Of a DNA stretch of 64,000 bases, positions 1 to 11,599 are shown in pieces. Position 1 is the stretch's first letter. The number at the start of each line of letters is the position of its first letter. Both the position numbers and the translations under genes were made by a program. The stretch comes from Metopolophium dirhodum. Lineage: Eukaryota; Arthropoda; Insecta; Hemiptera; Aphididae. The notes under the pieces are model-generated. The model did no database searches, had not been told where the DNA came from, and saw only the letters and a list, made by a program, of their open reading frames with translations. The stretch is taken from contig NC_083560.1 of NCBI RefSeq assembly GCF_019925205.1, positions 68,151,266-68,215,265 of the forward strand. Direction: 5' to 3'.

Positions 1-3000
1 TATTTTTTTCCCAACGAAACTGAACTAGGATTATATTGCATTATATTACACTGCACGTTTAAATAAATAATATAATTTATTATATTATACTCCATTCCAA
101 TACATTGGTTCTATAATGGTTTTTAGTTTTAAAAAAAAAAATACCTACGTAGACGAGTGTTCTAGAAACATAATGTCGTCTTTATTACATTTTCTTGACT
201 TTTGGTGAAAATCGTGGCATAGAATCGTAGAAACTTACGAAAAAACTGTGTATGCAATTTCCTATAAATTTTCCATCAGGTCGTTAAACGTCCCATATTT
301 GAAAACGCATTTTATAGACGGATATAAAATTGTTCTAAAATTTTCTTATCCCATATTTTTTCATTAGAAATCGATAATAAATATTTTTCTGAAATTCATA
401 AAATAGTAAACTTTACATTGTTTCGTAACAGCTAACCAAACTTACTGGGAAATGATTATGAATTTATTATATTTACCATGTATTAAAATACATCACAACT
501 AAAATAAAGTTACGGAGACTTAAAATGCGCATTTATATTATACTACCTCCATAAACTTAAAAGTTTAATAATTTAATAATAAAAATTAATTTGTAAATTT
601 GAAGTTTTTTTATACTATAAAATAGGAGAAAACAGAAAACTACTAAAAACTCCTCTTGGTATCTTTGTTAGAATACAATATAAATTAATCGTAGTTAATA
701 TGATAATTATTCACACCCATTCATGTGCTTTACCCAAAACATCTAACGAGGGCCTAAAATTGTCGCAGTATAATACAACAATAATCGTATAAAAGAATAC
801 CCGCTGTTAAAATGTTAACCTTCAATTATTATAATTTTTTTAATTCAAACTATATAGATATGCGATAATATACGCTTAACCAAATAAATTTGTTTTGAAC
901 CTATATAATACATTTGTACCTATATACCTATATATCCATATATACTATTTATATAGGTACTGTTTATACAACTACCTATATAATAACTATATTGCTGGAA
1001 TAAACGACTAAATATTATAGTCTGTTGTGATGATAGTACCTATAATACGATACATATTGTAATGGCAATATATTTTATCAAAATAAATGACAATTACTTA
1101 ATTGTTATATTTTGATAATACACCATCACATAACTATCCACTACACATCTACCTACACATATATTATAATATTATGGTATAGTAGTATTTATATAGTTCC
1201 TATAAGAATCACCTGTTTTAGTGAGGTGAGGTTTTTTATTTTTTTAAATAATTGTGTTTATCGATAGAAATTTTGGAATTTTTGTAATATTTCAATACAC
1301 GTATTCTACGACGGTAAAATAAATAATATTTATACTTTTTTTTAAATGTTCTAATAGAATATAAAAAAAAAATACAAAGGTACATATTGTTAAACATTAT
1401 AGCATTATCATACTTTATTGATTTATATTATTATGATATAAATTTTTCTTAATGTCAAAAGTGTGTATATTACGTAATAACAATAAGTTTAGGTGACAAT
1501 CATTATAAATAATACAAAAAAATACACAATAGGTAGCTTGTTATTTTCATTCAATTATATATGATTTACTATTATTTGTATTTTGTATACAAATATTATA
1601 TTACACCTAACCAGTTGAGGTACCCATGTAATATAAACTATATTATGACAGTAGCAATATTTAACACATCGTTCGATTGAGCGTGACTGGTTCTAGGTAT
1701 ATTCAACTAGCGTATGTACACTTAAATAACGTAATTTTGTGCGTTTTCACCTCCCCAAATTTTATATTCGGGACAGCACTGCGTAGGATTACTTTTATTA
1801 CTATATTCGTTGCTGCGGTCGGTACCCCGCATATACACTATGGATGATACCACCAAAATTCCACTACCGCGCGAGCTGGTTTCTCTCCATCCGCTGACTC
1901 TGCTATTGTATTTAATGTATTAATGTATATAATAACAACAACTATAAAATAAGGTAAATAATATTAGTGACGGTCCCTTGAGAGTGTATGCGCGCGTCGT
2001 GGATTATGCGGTTGATACTCGTAATTATTATTGTTATATTATGCTTATGCTACTATATAACAGCCATATTACGACTAAGTCCATATAACTTTATTCTGAC
2101 ATCGCCGCGTTACGTATACGTAATTTATGCGTCAGTGTGATATTTTTTACAACTAATTAGTAATTTATTATATTATTTAAAAATTGAAAAAGCTGATTTA
2201 GTTGAAAAAAAAAAGAAAGAAAATTAACAATAGATGTTTGACAATAGAGGTAATCTGTTGATACTGTGTATATATGTATGAATGTTAATTGTATATATTC
2301 CTTTGCACGTTCACCAAAACTGGATTGGAGGGAGGGTTTACGGTGGCAAAGCAAAAAGCCATAATATAATAATAACAATGACGGCAGTAGTAAAAAAAAG
2401 TACTAACAGCAGTATAGCGACGGCAGTAAAATAATAATCGTAAACATAGTAGCAGTAGCATAGTAGGTCTTATATAGTCGGAGGGTGTGGTGAAAAGTAA
2501 AACAGAAAGAGGAATATAGGCAGAGGGGCCGTGAAGGTAACATTAACGCCGAATAACAGTTATTCGAGTGAAAAAGTTTTTCTTCTCGTGCCTAAGTCTG
2601 GACACATGGCATTGTTATATATTTCGATTTTTGAGTAAAGTAGTTAATGCTAGTGTCTAGCACCCGCAACCTGTGTTATAAAAACAAATTGATAGTCATA
2701 CATAAAGTTAATATAAATAAATATCTATATTAAGATATAGTGTTATTATTAAGAAATGAGAGTTGAGAATTGGGAATTCAATGCGACAATAACGGGTTGT
2801 ATACTTGTATATTATAGCTTCCGCATCTTGTGATAAATTATTTTAACCAACAAAAATTAAATTTTAGATACCTATTAATGATTATATTATATAATCAAGA
2901 TAATCAAGATAATTTATATCATTTATGATAAACTACATATTACAGTAGTAGGTATAGAACATAAAATTACATTGTCTAATATGAAATTTATTAAAACGAA

Positions 3001-5690
3001 GACACAGAAATATTTGATGTTATTACGTCTTATTAGTTATTAGTTAATAGTTATTTCCTTATTATTAATATAATATACTTAACCAACCATAATCGCAAAT
3101 ACTGATTTTATAATGATCTATGTGTTAAATGTTTATACTAATTTTATTTTACTAAAAAAAAAGGAAAAAAAGTAAGAAATCTTGGAAACTATAATTCAGC
3201 ACTAAGACTATTCATTGCAGATTATAATATAATATAATATGTAATGCTTATTTTTTTAATTTCTCATTAGAGATGTCAACAATTTCAAATAGATGAATGG
3301 TTAATAAATATAATCAAGATTTCGCTTACAAAAAAAAATTAACCGTAATTATAATAAGTATAATTGTTTTTTCTTACATTAAAATAATAACATAATTGAT
3401 TGCGTATACATTGTAATGTATGTACTATACTTATATGTACCTAATAGTCCTACTATTTAGTTATGAAATTGATGAACTCATAGATCAGTGATCACTTGTC
3501 TTCAGATTGTGAAGTATGTCGATACCTAAGTGTATTAATTCTAAAACTTGTTTCTAGCTATACAAACTCATATTATATATATATATAGGTACCGCAGATG
3601 GCTGTAACTAATAGAATTTTTTTTTTTAAGAGCATTATTCATTTCATTCGGGGTCCGACATTTCGGGTTTGGTTATGTATTTACACAGTTAATATATTTA
3701 AATTCAAAGGACATCAAATAATAAACAAAATATTAAATATTTTTAAAAGTTAATCATATCATAAACTTTGGGCTTAATTAATATTTTGATACACACGTAT
3801 TATTCTACAGTAATAATAGACACAGTTACAATGTGTAGTTTTGTTTTAATATATATCATTCTAAAAATGCTATACAATTCTAAACTAGGATTTAAAAAAA
3901 AACAATACGTTAATATAATAATAAGCATTGTACTTTTACAGCTATTTTGTCATTCTACTACTATAATATTAACGATGATTGAACTCCAGGCCCAGAACGT
4001 AATAAATCCGAGTTTTAAACATAACTATTGCGTTTTGTAATATAGGTTTACTAATTATTTTCACTACTATAATATAAATCTATTGCCATCTACGTATGTA
4101 TATATGAGTATATAAGTAATAAAAGTAATTCAAAATGTATAACACAACATTATATGCGATGTATACAACGTCATACTTAATTATTTTACAACTAAACAAG
4201 AAAAGAGAAAATTTAACGGAATAATGGAAAACAAAATCGCCTCGTAAATTTTCAACCAAAGGAGGGACTCACATGTTGTAAAAATTAAAATGTGTGAATG
4301 TATTTCCAAAATTGGTCTAAACGAAAAATATCCTATTTGTTCTTGTTCGTAAACACATTTTTATTTTATTACTTTACCAGCTTACCACGCACGTATTCAT
4401 TCCTTAAAATTTATTTTATCTCATTTTCTATTATTCTGTAAACTTAAACAAAAATAAAAAGAATAACAAAATTAAATTTTGACTATCACCATAAAAAATC
4501 ATCATGAGTTATAATATATTTTAATGAAGATTTAAATTTGTACTTCATAAAATAGTCGCTTTCACAAAATGCATTTTAATTTATGTGTATGATCACATTG
4601 TTTGATAAATTAATAACATTATTATCAAACAAAATTTAAAACATTGTTATTGTAATAAAAAAAATGTAATTTAACTCCTGATATCCAAACAATTTGTTTC
4701 TTATTAACCGACTTAATGAATTTGTATACTGAACAATACAATTATACTTATTTCATTAAAAACTTTGTTCCCTCAAAAAGTATAAAGAATTATTATCTCC
4801 TGCAGCTTAATATTTTACTCGTGTCGTCAAGCTTTGCATTTATATTATAGGTATATATTATGTATGTATCATGTATATAATAATGAAGGTATATGTATAA
4901 CTTCGATAAAAAAAATATATATTAACGTATTAAATCTAGTACGTTCTACATAATATGTATAATAGCGATTGACATTGATAACAATAATAAAAATATTACA
5001 CTGTATCATTATAATATTATTATAGCTACAGACCACGGTTAAAAATGTTCAAGAGACGGAACGCGGAGAGTTAAATTATGGTATTCAAATATTATAAATT
5101 TATAACTATTATATTGTCTATGGGGGCCGACGTTGTTACTAGGTATTTATTTATACTATCACGAATAAAATATTATATTGACCTCCTCCACCGTTATTTT
5201 ATTATAAGGTAGCAAGTAATAGCCACGTCCCGGACGTTGCGATGTCGAGACCGGGAATACTACAAAAGAGAATAATATAGTAGCTGTAATACGAATACGT
5301 CGCTAGCCTCCTTTTATTTATTTAACTTTTGATTTTTATTTCTTTCTCTCTTTTTTTTTTCTTTTTGTGGGAGCGTGTGCTTACATCATATATATATATA
5401 TATATATATCTATTTATACACAAACACACACACACACGTGACTACATGTATATATATATATAATATATATAATATATATATAAACGGTAGGAGATGCAGC
5501 GAGAAATACAGTAGTAATAATAACAAGTGCGAATCTCTACTGCGTGTTTCCGTCGTTGCAACGATAATAGTAATAGTAAAGAAATAAAAGAGGAAAAAAA
5601 GTTTAAAAGAAAAATAATAATAAAAAAAAAAAAAGTTTTTATTATTATTATTTTTTTTTTACGTGTAAGTATATAATATAAGGTACAACA
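1..5690. other. AT-rich intergenic or intronic DNA, no gene seen
   Basis: I see no convincing coding exon, RNA gene or intact transposon here. The stretch is AT-rich with many TATAATATTAT runs, poly-A/T tracts and short TA and CA runs (about 5390-5480). Open frames are short and rich in I, Y, L and N, as expected from composition. The patch 1750-1910 is locally less AT-rich and contains a 27-codon ATG frame beginning near 1839 (MDDTTKIPLPRELVSL), too short to call. It could be intronic if the CpG-rich islands to the right belong to a large gene. Confidence 0.5.
5372..5480. repeat. TA/CA dinucleotide microsatellite
   Basis: The tract alternates (TA)n, a short (CA)n run with CACACACACAC, then (TA)n again with TATAATA imperfections. 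It is simple sequence. Confidence 0.85.
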
Positions 5691-7330
5691 CGTAGCGATA
5701 GTTAGCCGGCGAAGGAAGTCTTTGCGGGCCGGCAGTAAACGTCGTCGTCAACGGTGTAACGGTGTACACACACTACACAATATAATATAAATATCAAAAG
5801 CAGTGAAACTCTATTTTGTTTATATACGCGCGCACACACATTATATAGATAGTCAATTTGGCACGTAAATATACGACTCAATTACACGTACGGTGTATAA
5901 TAAATACAACATTATAGTTGTACACCGATATGTTATTATTATTCCGATATTATATAATATTACGAGTAGTGAGTACTATAATATTATTATAGATCAAAAT
6001 TAATATACTACTCACTTTAACCGCGACCGGCGTGCGATCCATCATCGAAGTCGAGCTCGTCGCGCGATCCCTCGACGCTGTCGTCCGCCAGCTCGGTCAT
6101 CATTGCCACGCCGCTTTCCGCGGGAAAATCTAAAAAGACATCGGACTTTTTTTTTAATAAATCGTTCGATTGCGATCGTCAATCGCAGAGGTACACCGCC
6201 GTAATAATATAGCGTTATAATATTTTAAACGTATCATTATTATAATACGTTACATTATAAATGTATCGAGTGTGTATTTACCAGGTATATTGTGTCGAGT
6301 CGTTACATTTTGATGGGGGAAAAAAGATCTTTTTAATAATTGATCGCGCGTGTTACGATTTAATAACAATAATATCAGTAATAATAATTATTATTCAAAT
6401 AATCATATTATATTATATTAGATTGTGTACGTCATTACGACGATAATAATTAATGTCCCAAGAAACGGTCATAATAATACGTTATCACATAATATATTAT
6501 TATTGTAATGTCGTGTCAGTGGCGTGTTGAGTTAAACGTAAGACTTATTGAAGTTATTAAAGTCGCGGAGACGCGACGGCGTGCGCTGCAGGGCCGAGGC
6601 GGCGAGCACCCCGTGACTCTGCGGGCCGACGATTGGAGGGAACTGACGACGACACCACGACGGACGCTCGCAACCGAACCGATGCTGCCGCCCGCCCGCC
6701 CGTCCGGCGACGGCAACACGCGCGCACCGCGCCTCCAGTCGTCGGTGTACCCAGCGCCGCGAACGGGGGCGCTCCGGCTGTCGACGGTGGAAATGTAACG
6801 GCCACCGCGGTGGTCGTCGGCGCGACGCTCTTCCGGTGCCGATCGCTGGCCCGCGGTCCGGTCCTGCCGCCGCTGCAGGTGCACTGTCCGTCGCGAGTTA
6901 ATCTCCGCCGAAGAACGATCGCGACGACAACAACAACAATAATAATAATAATACAATAACGACAATAGCCGCGGATAAAATATACACCTCGACACCAATA
7001 CCCGCAGCTGTGGCGACACCGCGATCCGGGATTAATCGAGAAACGATCGCCGCCCCGGAGACGTCTTATACGAGATGATACCGTTTATATCGGAGAGGCG
7101 AATAAATGTTATACAGCAATAATAATATAATATTCTGTTATAGGTGGGTCTCGGCGGTCGAGGCCTAACGTCGTGGCGGCGGAGCGAGTCTTGGCTTTCG
7201 GACAGAATATTATTATTACTTACTGCCGCGCGTGTACCATAATAATATTATATTATAGCTCCTCCGGCCCGAAACCTTAACCGCTACAATATTATTATAT
7301 TATATTATTATAGTCGTGAAATAAACTACA
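5690..7330. promoter_or_regulatory. CpG-rich island, possible promoter or first-exon region
   Basis: GC content and CpG density rise sharply above the AT-rich flanks at 5700-5760, 6010-6130, 6510-6920, 6960-7080 and 7140-7260. All frames become long in these stretches, so an open frame here is weak evidence of coding. In insects such islands often mark first exons or promoters, but I see no TATA/initiator arrangement I would defend and no recognisable protein domain. The minus strand holds one candidate exon, listed separately. The island may belong to a host gene whose other exons lie outside the window. Confidence 0.4.
6017..6129 (-). CDS. Candidate terminal coding exon of an unidentified host gene
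   Basis: On the minus strand a splice-acceptor-like tract (TGTCTTTTTAG, with AG at 6131-6130) is followed by a CpG-rich stretch that is open in one frame until a TAA at 6019-6017. The predicted peptide of about 36 residues starts FPAESGVAMMTELADD and is strongly acidic with a DELDFDDG stretch, a composition compatible with a real protein C-terminus. The frame enters the exon with two leftover bases, so an upstream exon would have to lie at higher coordinates. A good donor match, GTGAGT, lies immediately after the stop, so this could instead be a non-terminal or untranslated exon, or an initiator exon starting at one of the tandem ATGs. I do not recognise the family. The support is splice-like signals plus composition only. 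Confidence 0.3.
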
Positions 7331-7364
7331 TAATAATATTATAATATACTATATTACACTGCTG

Positions 7365-7390
7365 CTGCTGCTGTTGTTGCTGTGTTGCTG
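7365..7390. repeat. CTG/TTG trinucleotide run
   Basis: A short CTGCTGCTGCTGCTGTTGTTGCTG-like run lies in the AT-rich DNA following the CpG-rich island. It is simple sequence. Confidence 0.7.
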
Positions 7391-7514
7391 TACTACACTT
7401 CACCGATACCATAATAAACGGCATTATTCCCCGTAACTGCACCGTATTTATAAATGACCGTTACTTATATAAATTACTTTGCATAAACCGTAAATAATTA
7501 TGCATATATACGTG

Positions 7515-7572
7515 CGTTAGTGGTGTGTGCGTGTGCGTGTATGTATGTGTGTGCGTGTGTGCGTGTGTGCCG
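7515..7572. repeat. Imperfect GT/GC microsatellite
   Basis: Alternating GTGTGTGC-type repeats (GTGCGTGT units) interrupted by ATGTAT. It is simple sequence. Confidence 0.75.
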
Positions 7573-7678
7573 TTTCGTCGTTTAACGTTATACATATTAA
7601 ACGAATGTATCATAAATTTAACTCGGTTAAACCGTTTTAAACTCTCGCACTCGATTTCGCGGACATGTCATACATTAA

Positions 7679-8161
7679 CTATATACGGCCACCGTTAATT
7701 GTTAATGTAATCAAATCGATAAATAATATAACTACTTTTCCGCTATTGTAGGCACTGTACATAATATATATATATAATATACAGTTGGTAGTCGGTAGGT
7801 ATATAATATCGATATAATACAATATACATATAGCTAGTACCGTACTGCAATAATGCGATAAATTAATATGTGTATTCACACGTACATAATATTGGCGTTC
7901 AAAAAAACGATTCCAAGTAGGTACTTCCAAATCAAGTGAGTACCTATACAAGAGAAAATATTTTTTTCTACGACCTCTGACATTGAGCCCGATAAAAATT
8001 ATTAAACATGATTCAAAATGTTGATATTTTGGCAGGACGTACAGTATTTCTGGTAGGTGATATAATATATTATAAGCACGAGCGATAAGAATACTAAACT
8101 TTTGTTTTTTTCCCAAAGAAGATGTGGTAAGATAATTATTACATAATATTATCCCGACCAT
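7679..8161 (-). CDS. Long open frame, about 160 codons, unidentified
   Basis: The frame runs from an ATG at 8161 to a stop at 7679. In DNA this AT-rich, a stop-free run of this length is uncommon. The predicted product (begins MVGIILCNNYLTTSS) is rich in I, Y and L with several hydrophobic stretches (for example AICILYYIDIIYL near the middle) but has no motif I recognise. The C-terminal half overlaps TA-rich simple sequence, which can keep frames open by dinucleotide bias. There is no neighbouring exon or splice signal to support it, and it is more likely chance than a gene. Confidence 0.12.
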   Translation of the reverse strand: MVGIILCNNYLTTSSLGKKQKFSILIARAYNILYHLPEILYVLPKYQHFESCLIIFIGLNVRGRRKKYFLLYRYSLDLEVPTWNRFFERQYYVRVNTHINLSHYCSTVLAICILYYIDIIYLPTTNCILYIYIMYSAYNSGKVVILFIDLITLTINGGRI

Positions 8162-8358
8162 GTAATAGTTTACCACAGATGCGTGAGCATAATATCATTT
8201 AGCAAATATAGCTACATCCTAAGTGATGATACAATGTAGCTGATATTTAACGCGCCTAATTGATATGTAAAAAACAATAATTGTTAAATACGAATCTGTA
8301 CGTCATCGATAACACGCACTCGATTGTTACCGGTTTTTTTTTTTTGAAGCAATATTAT

Positions 8359-8371
8359 GGGGGGGGGGGGG
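8359..8371. repeat. Poly-G tract (13 G)
   Basis: A run of 13 G follows a poly-T tract (about 8333-8345). It is potentially G-quadruplex forming. In this window several G tracts sit at transposon ends, but no matching terminus could be defined here. Confidence 0.8.
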
Positions 8372-8399
8372 ACCGCTGAAAACATATTTTAGGCTGTTT

Positions 8400-8800
8400 G
8401 GGGCCTACGCACACGGCACACTGTAAAATAATATTGGCGGCGCGTCGAACTGCGCTCTCGTAAACATACAGTGACACGGCGCGGCGCGCACGTTAGGTAA
8501 TTAAAAAACAATTAGCGCCGATGTCGGCGGCGGTGCTCATTATTGTCGACCGTGGAGACGCGACGCGCGGCGTTATCGTCGGCGCATCACGAGTCGTTTG
8601 TGAATTATGTGTTTATTGTTTGTTTTGTTTGTTAATAATACCGCGACGCTTCGTGCGTGCGAGAGCAGTGTGGTGTGGTGCTCGTCCACAATATTATAAT
8701 CTAGTGAACCGGAATCAAATCGGGCCCCGTTATTGCTGCAGACGGCGAACAACACAATCGGTCGCCTTTATATACGCCGCTTAAAATATAATAATACCGC
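8400..8800. promoter_or_regulatory. Second CpG-rich island
   Basis: The stretch 8435-8580 is dense in CGCG, GGCGCG and CGGCGGCG words, and GC-rich sequence continues to about 8780. An ATG at 8521 opens an 87-codon frame (MSAAVLIIVDRGDATRG) with no recognised domain, and the opposite strand is also open. This fits an unmethylated CpG-rich promoter or first exon better than a demonstrable coding region. Confidence 0.3.
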
Positions 8801-8883
8801 GCACTATAATACTATCTATATTGTTTTACTACAATATTTTCATTATAATACTGCAGTCATCCGGCATCGTCGCACTAGCGCCC

Positions 8884-8911
8884 ATTATTATTATTATTAT
8901 TATTATTATAG
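8884..8911. repeat. TTA trinucleotide microsatellite
   Basis: About nine TTA units in tandem. It is simple sequence. Confidence 0.85.
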
Positions 8912-9021
8912 GACGGGTGGCGTTTTCGGTGTGGCTAAGGGCCAACCAAAATTTGACGAAACGGTGTACGAGAGAAAAAACGATTTCGCCAAAAACATAT
9001 GATGTATTATAATATATTAGT

Positions 9022-9040
9022 GGGGGGGGGGGGGGGGGGG
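9022..9040. repeat. Poly-G tract (19 G)
   Basis: Nineteen consecutive G residues flanked by AT-rich sequence on the left and GTCGGGTCCTG on the right. Such tracts are prone to sequencing and assembly length error. Confidence 0.85.
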
Positions 9041-9140
9041 TCGGGTCCTGTTCATTCTGCTCGCCAACCCCACAAATATTTGACGACCCGCTCAAATTGT
9101 TTATCTTAAATTATCTTTATGCTCCTTCAATATTTATAAG

Positions 9141-9516
9141 TTATAACCATAGATAATATAAGAATGGATAGGACATTTCTATACCAGTTCCATATGGGGC
9201 CGTGTGCTTTTTTGGGGAAGAGAGAACGTAAAGAGAGAAAGACGATATGGGGCTTTTTAAGGTTATGTGCAAAACTATTTTATTAAATAATAATGATAAC
9301 ATGATAGTCAGTTATATTTAGATATTTGTCAGTTTGTATTTTGATTGTTGTACCTGGAAAATTACTCTAAACTTTGTTAAATATTTAAAATATTTATTAT
9401 TATTTATCAATTATCATATCAATATTTGCCCCCTATAACCTTAAAAATAGTATCACTAAAGTTTCATGTGATAAATTCTTATGTCCTATCCATTCTTATA
9501 TTATCTATGGTTATAA
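9141..9516. mobile_element. MITE, 376 bp, with 36 bp perfect terminal inverted repeats
   Basis: The 36 bases at 9141-9176 (beginning TTATAACCATAGATAATA) are the exact reverse complement of 9481-9516. The outermost six bases, TTATAA, are themselves a palindrome. They could therefore be a target duplication or part of the repeat, and a TA duplication as in Tc1/mariner or Harbinger-like elements is also possible. The interior holds a GGGGCC patch, AT-rich filler and no coding frame. The perfect arms suggest a fairly young copy. Superfamily is not assigned. Confidence 0.8.
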
Positions 9517-10735
9517 TCTGTCTTTTCCGAATTATTATTTATTTATTATTATTTGGTTTCCATGGTGATAGTAAAACACTGTAAACCAAAACCAAATATA
9601 AGACTAGTTAGTATGTAATAGAGTGATACAATAGGCTCTATGTACATAATATATTTTGACTATACATATCAGGTCACAAAAAATGCATGAAATAACGATA
9701 TTTTTCAGGTCCACAAGAATAATTGACAGCTGCTGTTACGGTGGATGAATGTCCTGAGAAGACACATATGTTTCATAAACAATATTAATTACACGGCCAC
9801 AGTAATTGATGAACGGCACTTAAAATGGCTTAACTTGAATATTTTTTTAGGGGTGCAAAATAAAATGAATATTTTTATCTACTGTATCTAAAAAAATAGT
9901 GGTGGAAGAAATAATACCCTATTCTTATCCGCAAATAATTCACCGAAAATAAATCCATACATGTAAGCATTATAATTTAGCAGTCCTTGAAGTTTTGTAG
10001 AATTATAAAATTAGTGAAAATATATCAAGTTAAAACTATTCTACTACCTATCCTTATTATAATGAGTAAAACTTTAAGTGAACCCACCTACCTATATTAG
10101 GACATTAAATACAATATAGATATTTAAATGACAAAATAGCAATTACATAAAACGCAGTCAAAAAATTAATATTCTCAAGCAGTCAAGCAAATTAATTCTT
10201 TAAAAAAAATGTTTATTATTCAACAAATTAAAGAGAGGGGGAAGAGCAAATTGATTGACCTCCAGATTACACCTAGTGACGGGACTTAAGAATTTCAGAC
10301 CAGGAGAGAAATAATTGTTCGCGTTCCCCACTAGTTCCCATCACATCTAGTCTAAATGAGATGTACCCCCTTGCTGTAATATTGAATACATATTTACGTA
10401 AGTACCTATCATTTATAGTAATATGTCTAATGACTTATAAATGTATATTATTTTAATGTTATATAGTTGATCTATAAATAAATAAATAAATGCCAGAAAT
10501 AAAAATTGATTTTCGACCATTAATCATACCAATAATCATAAGTCATATCACCAACATGGACATTTTGTTGATAACATAATATTTACACTTATACAGTTAT
10601 ACGGGCTATAGTGTGCTATACCATACAAATGTCTTGTATGTAACGTTTTCATAAAATATAAACAAAATTCGAGCATGACGTACCTATTTGATTATCAAAA
10701 AAAAAAAAAATTAAGAGTAGGTATAAGTATATTAT
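9517..10735. other. AT-rich DNA, no gene seen
   Basis: No supported coding frame, RNA gene or bounded repeat. There are AT-rich runs and a short AAAT/AAATAAATAAAT stretch near 10478-10492. Confidence 0.5.
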
Positions 10736-10843
10736 TACTAATGGAAAATCAAAAAACATAGTGTACATCGAGCCCGCTAAGCGTCTACGGGCCCGGGTGT
10801 GACTTCATCCCTTGATCCATCTTATAGTTGCACCACGCCACTG
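10736..10843. mobile_element. hAT-like terminus (fragment)
   Basis: A GC-richer patch with CCCGCTAAG and GGGCCCGGG ends in CACCACGCCACTG at 10843. Reversed, this begins CAGTGGCGTGGTG, the CAGTGGCG start typical of many insect hAT termini. No matching left terminus or 8 bp duplication was found, so this is a fragment and the call rests on the terminus motif alone. Confidence 0.35.
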
Positions 10844-11040
10844 CATTCACAAAAATGTTTTTATATTAAAGATGCGAATAAAATGATTCGACGCGCGGTT
10901 CTGTCGAATAGGCGGTATATATATGTTATATTATATGTGTACCCGTCGTATATAACTTATATACCGTACATCGTGAGGCTTATCCAATTTTAATTTTAAA
11001 TCTATAAGGTTTTTAATGCATTTTCATCACTAAGTCCTGT

Positions 11041-11083
11041 GCTGCAATTGCACGGCTTGCACATGCCCCACGCACCGGCCCTG
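11041..11083. mobile_element. hAT-like terminus (fragment)
   Basis: The sequence ends CGCACCGGCCCTG at 11083. Reversed, it reads CAGGGCCGGTGCG, a CAGGG-type start seen in hAT elements. The partner terminus is missing, so boundaries on the left are unknown. Confidence 0.3.
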
Positions 11084-11110
11084 GACATGCTTTTACACTC
11101 ACATTAGTTA

Positions 11111-11587
11111 TTATACGTTGCACACTAAACTATCTAGGCGTATAATATGTGTGTTCAAATAACATATATACATGTACGCGGGCCTGAGACTATAAAGCGT
11201 TGGAGGTGAAACAAATTGCTCGATGCCTTTAGTGTGTGACACACACACACACACACACACACACGTGCACGCGGACGGAACGTTAAATGTATCAGAAAAT
11301 TGGAAAATACCAAAACGCTCGGGACGAATGAACAATACTATGTGTACGCTATGCATTGTATGCGTATAGATTTTCGGAAAATAAAAAAAAACTTTTAGTA
11401 ATGAAATGTCGGAGAAAAAACTTAGGAAGCGACACTCAAATCGAGAACGCAAACGTAGCGTGTATATACAGCAGTATTTTCTGTGCTGGTGGTATTTATT
11501 TATTTTATTTGATTTTTCGTCGTTATATAGTGTAATCGATGTCAGCGCAAAAGACAGAAGGGTGACGTTTATTATTTTGTATTTCAT
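11111..11587 (-). CDS. Long open frame, about 158 codons, unidentified
   Basis: An ATG at 11587 opens a frame to 11111. The product starts MKYKIINVTLLSFAL and in its C-terminal half contains a CVCVCVCV tract encoded by the CA/GT microsatellite at about 11239-11264. Because the microsatellite is read as protein and no domain is recognisable, this is probably a chance frame. A hydrophobic N-terminus is present but does not identify a family. Confidence 0.1.
   Translation of the reverse strand: MKYKIINVTLLSFALTSITLYNDEKSNKINKYHQHRKYCCIYTLRLRSRFECRFLSFFSDISLLKVFFYFPKIYTHTMHSVHIVLFIRPERFGIFQFSDTFNVPSACTCVCVCVCVSHTKGIEQFVSPPTLYSLRPAYMYICYLNTHIIRLDSLVCNV
11239..11266. repeat. CA dinucleotide microsatellite
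   Basis: About 13 consecutive CA units ending in CACGTGCACG. It is simple sequence. Confidence 0.85.
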
Positions 11588-11599
11588 AGTAAATGTAAT

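Noticed and set aside
3768..4040. 90-codon plus-strand frame with hydrophobic stretches
   Set aside because: It starts without an ATG, its composition is as expected for AT-rich DNA, and nothing around it supports a gene.
6516..7019. 167-codon minus-strand frame and overlapping plus-strand frames
   Set aside because: All frames are open in this CpG-rich island and none shows a domain or a defensible exon structure.
6517..10843. A hAT element spanning CAGTGGCGTG at 6517 to CGCCACTG at 10843
   Set aside because: The termini agree only over about 10 bases and the flanking 8-mers (TGTCGTGT and CATTCACA) do not match.
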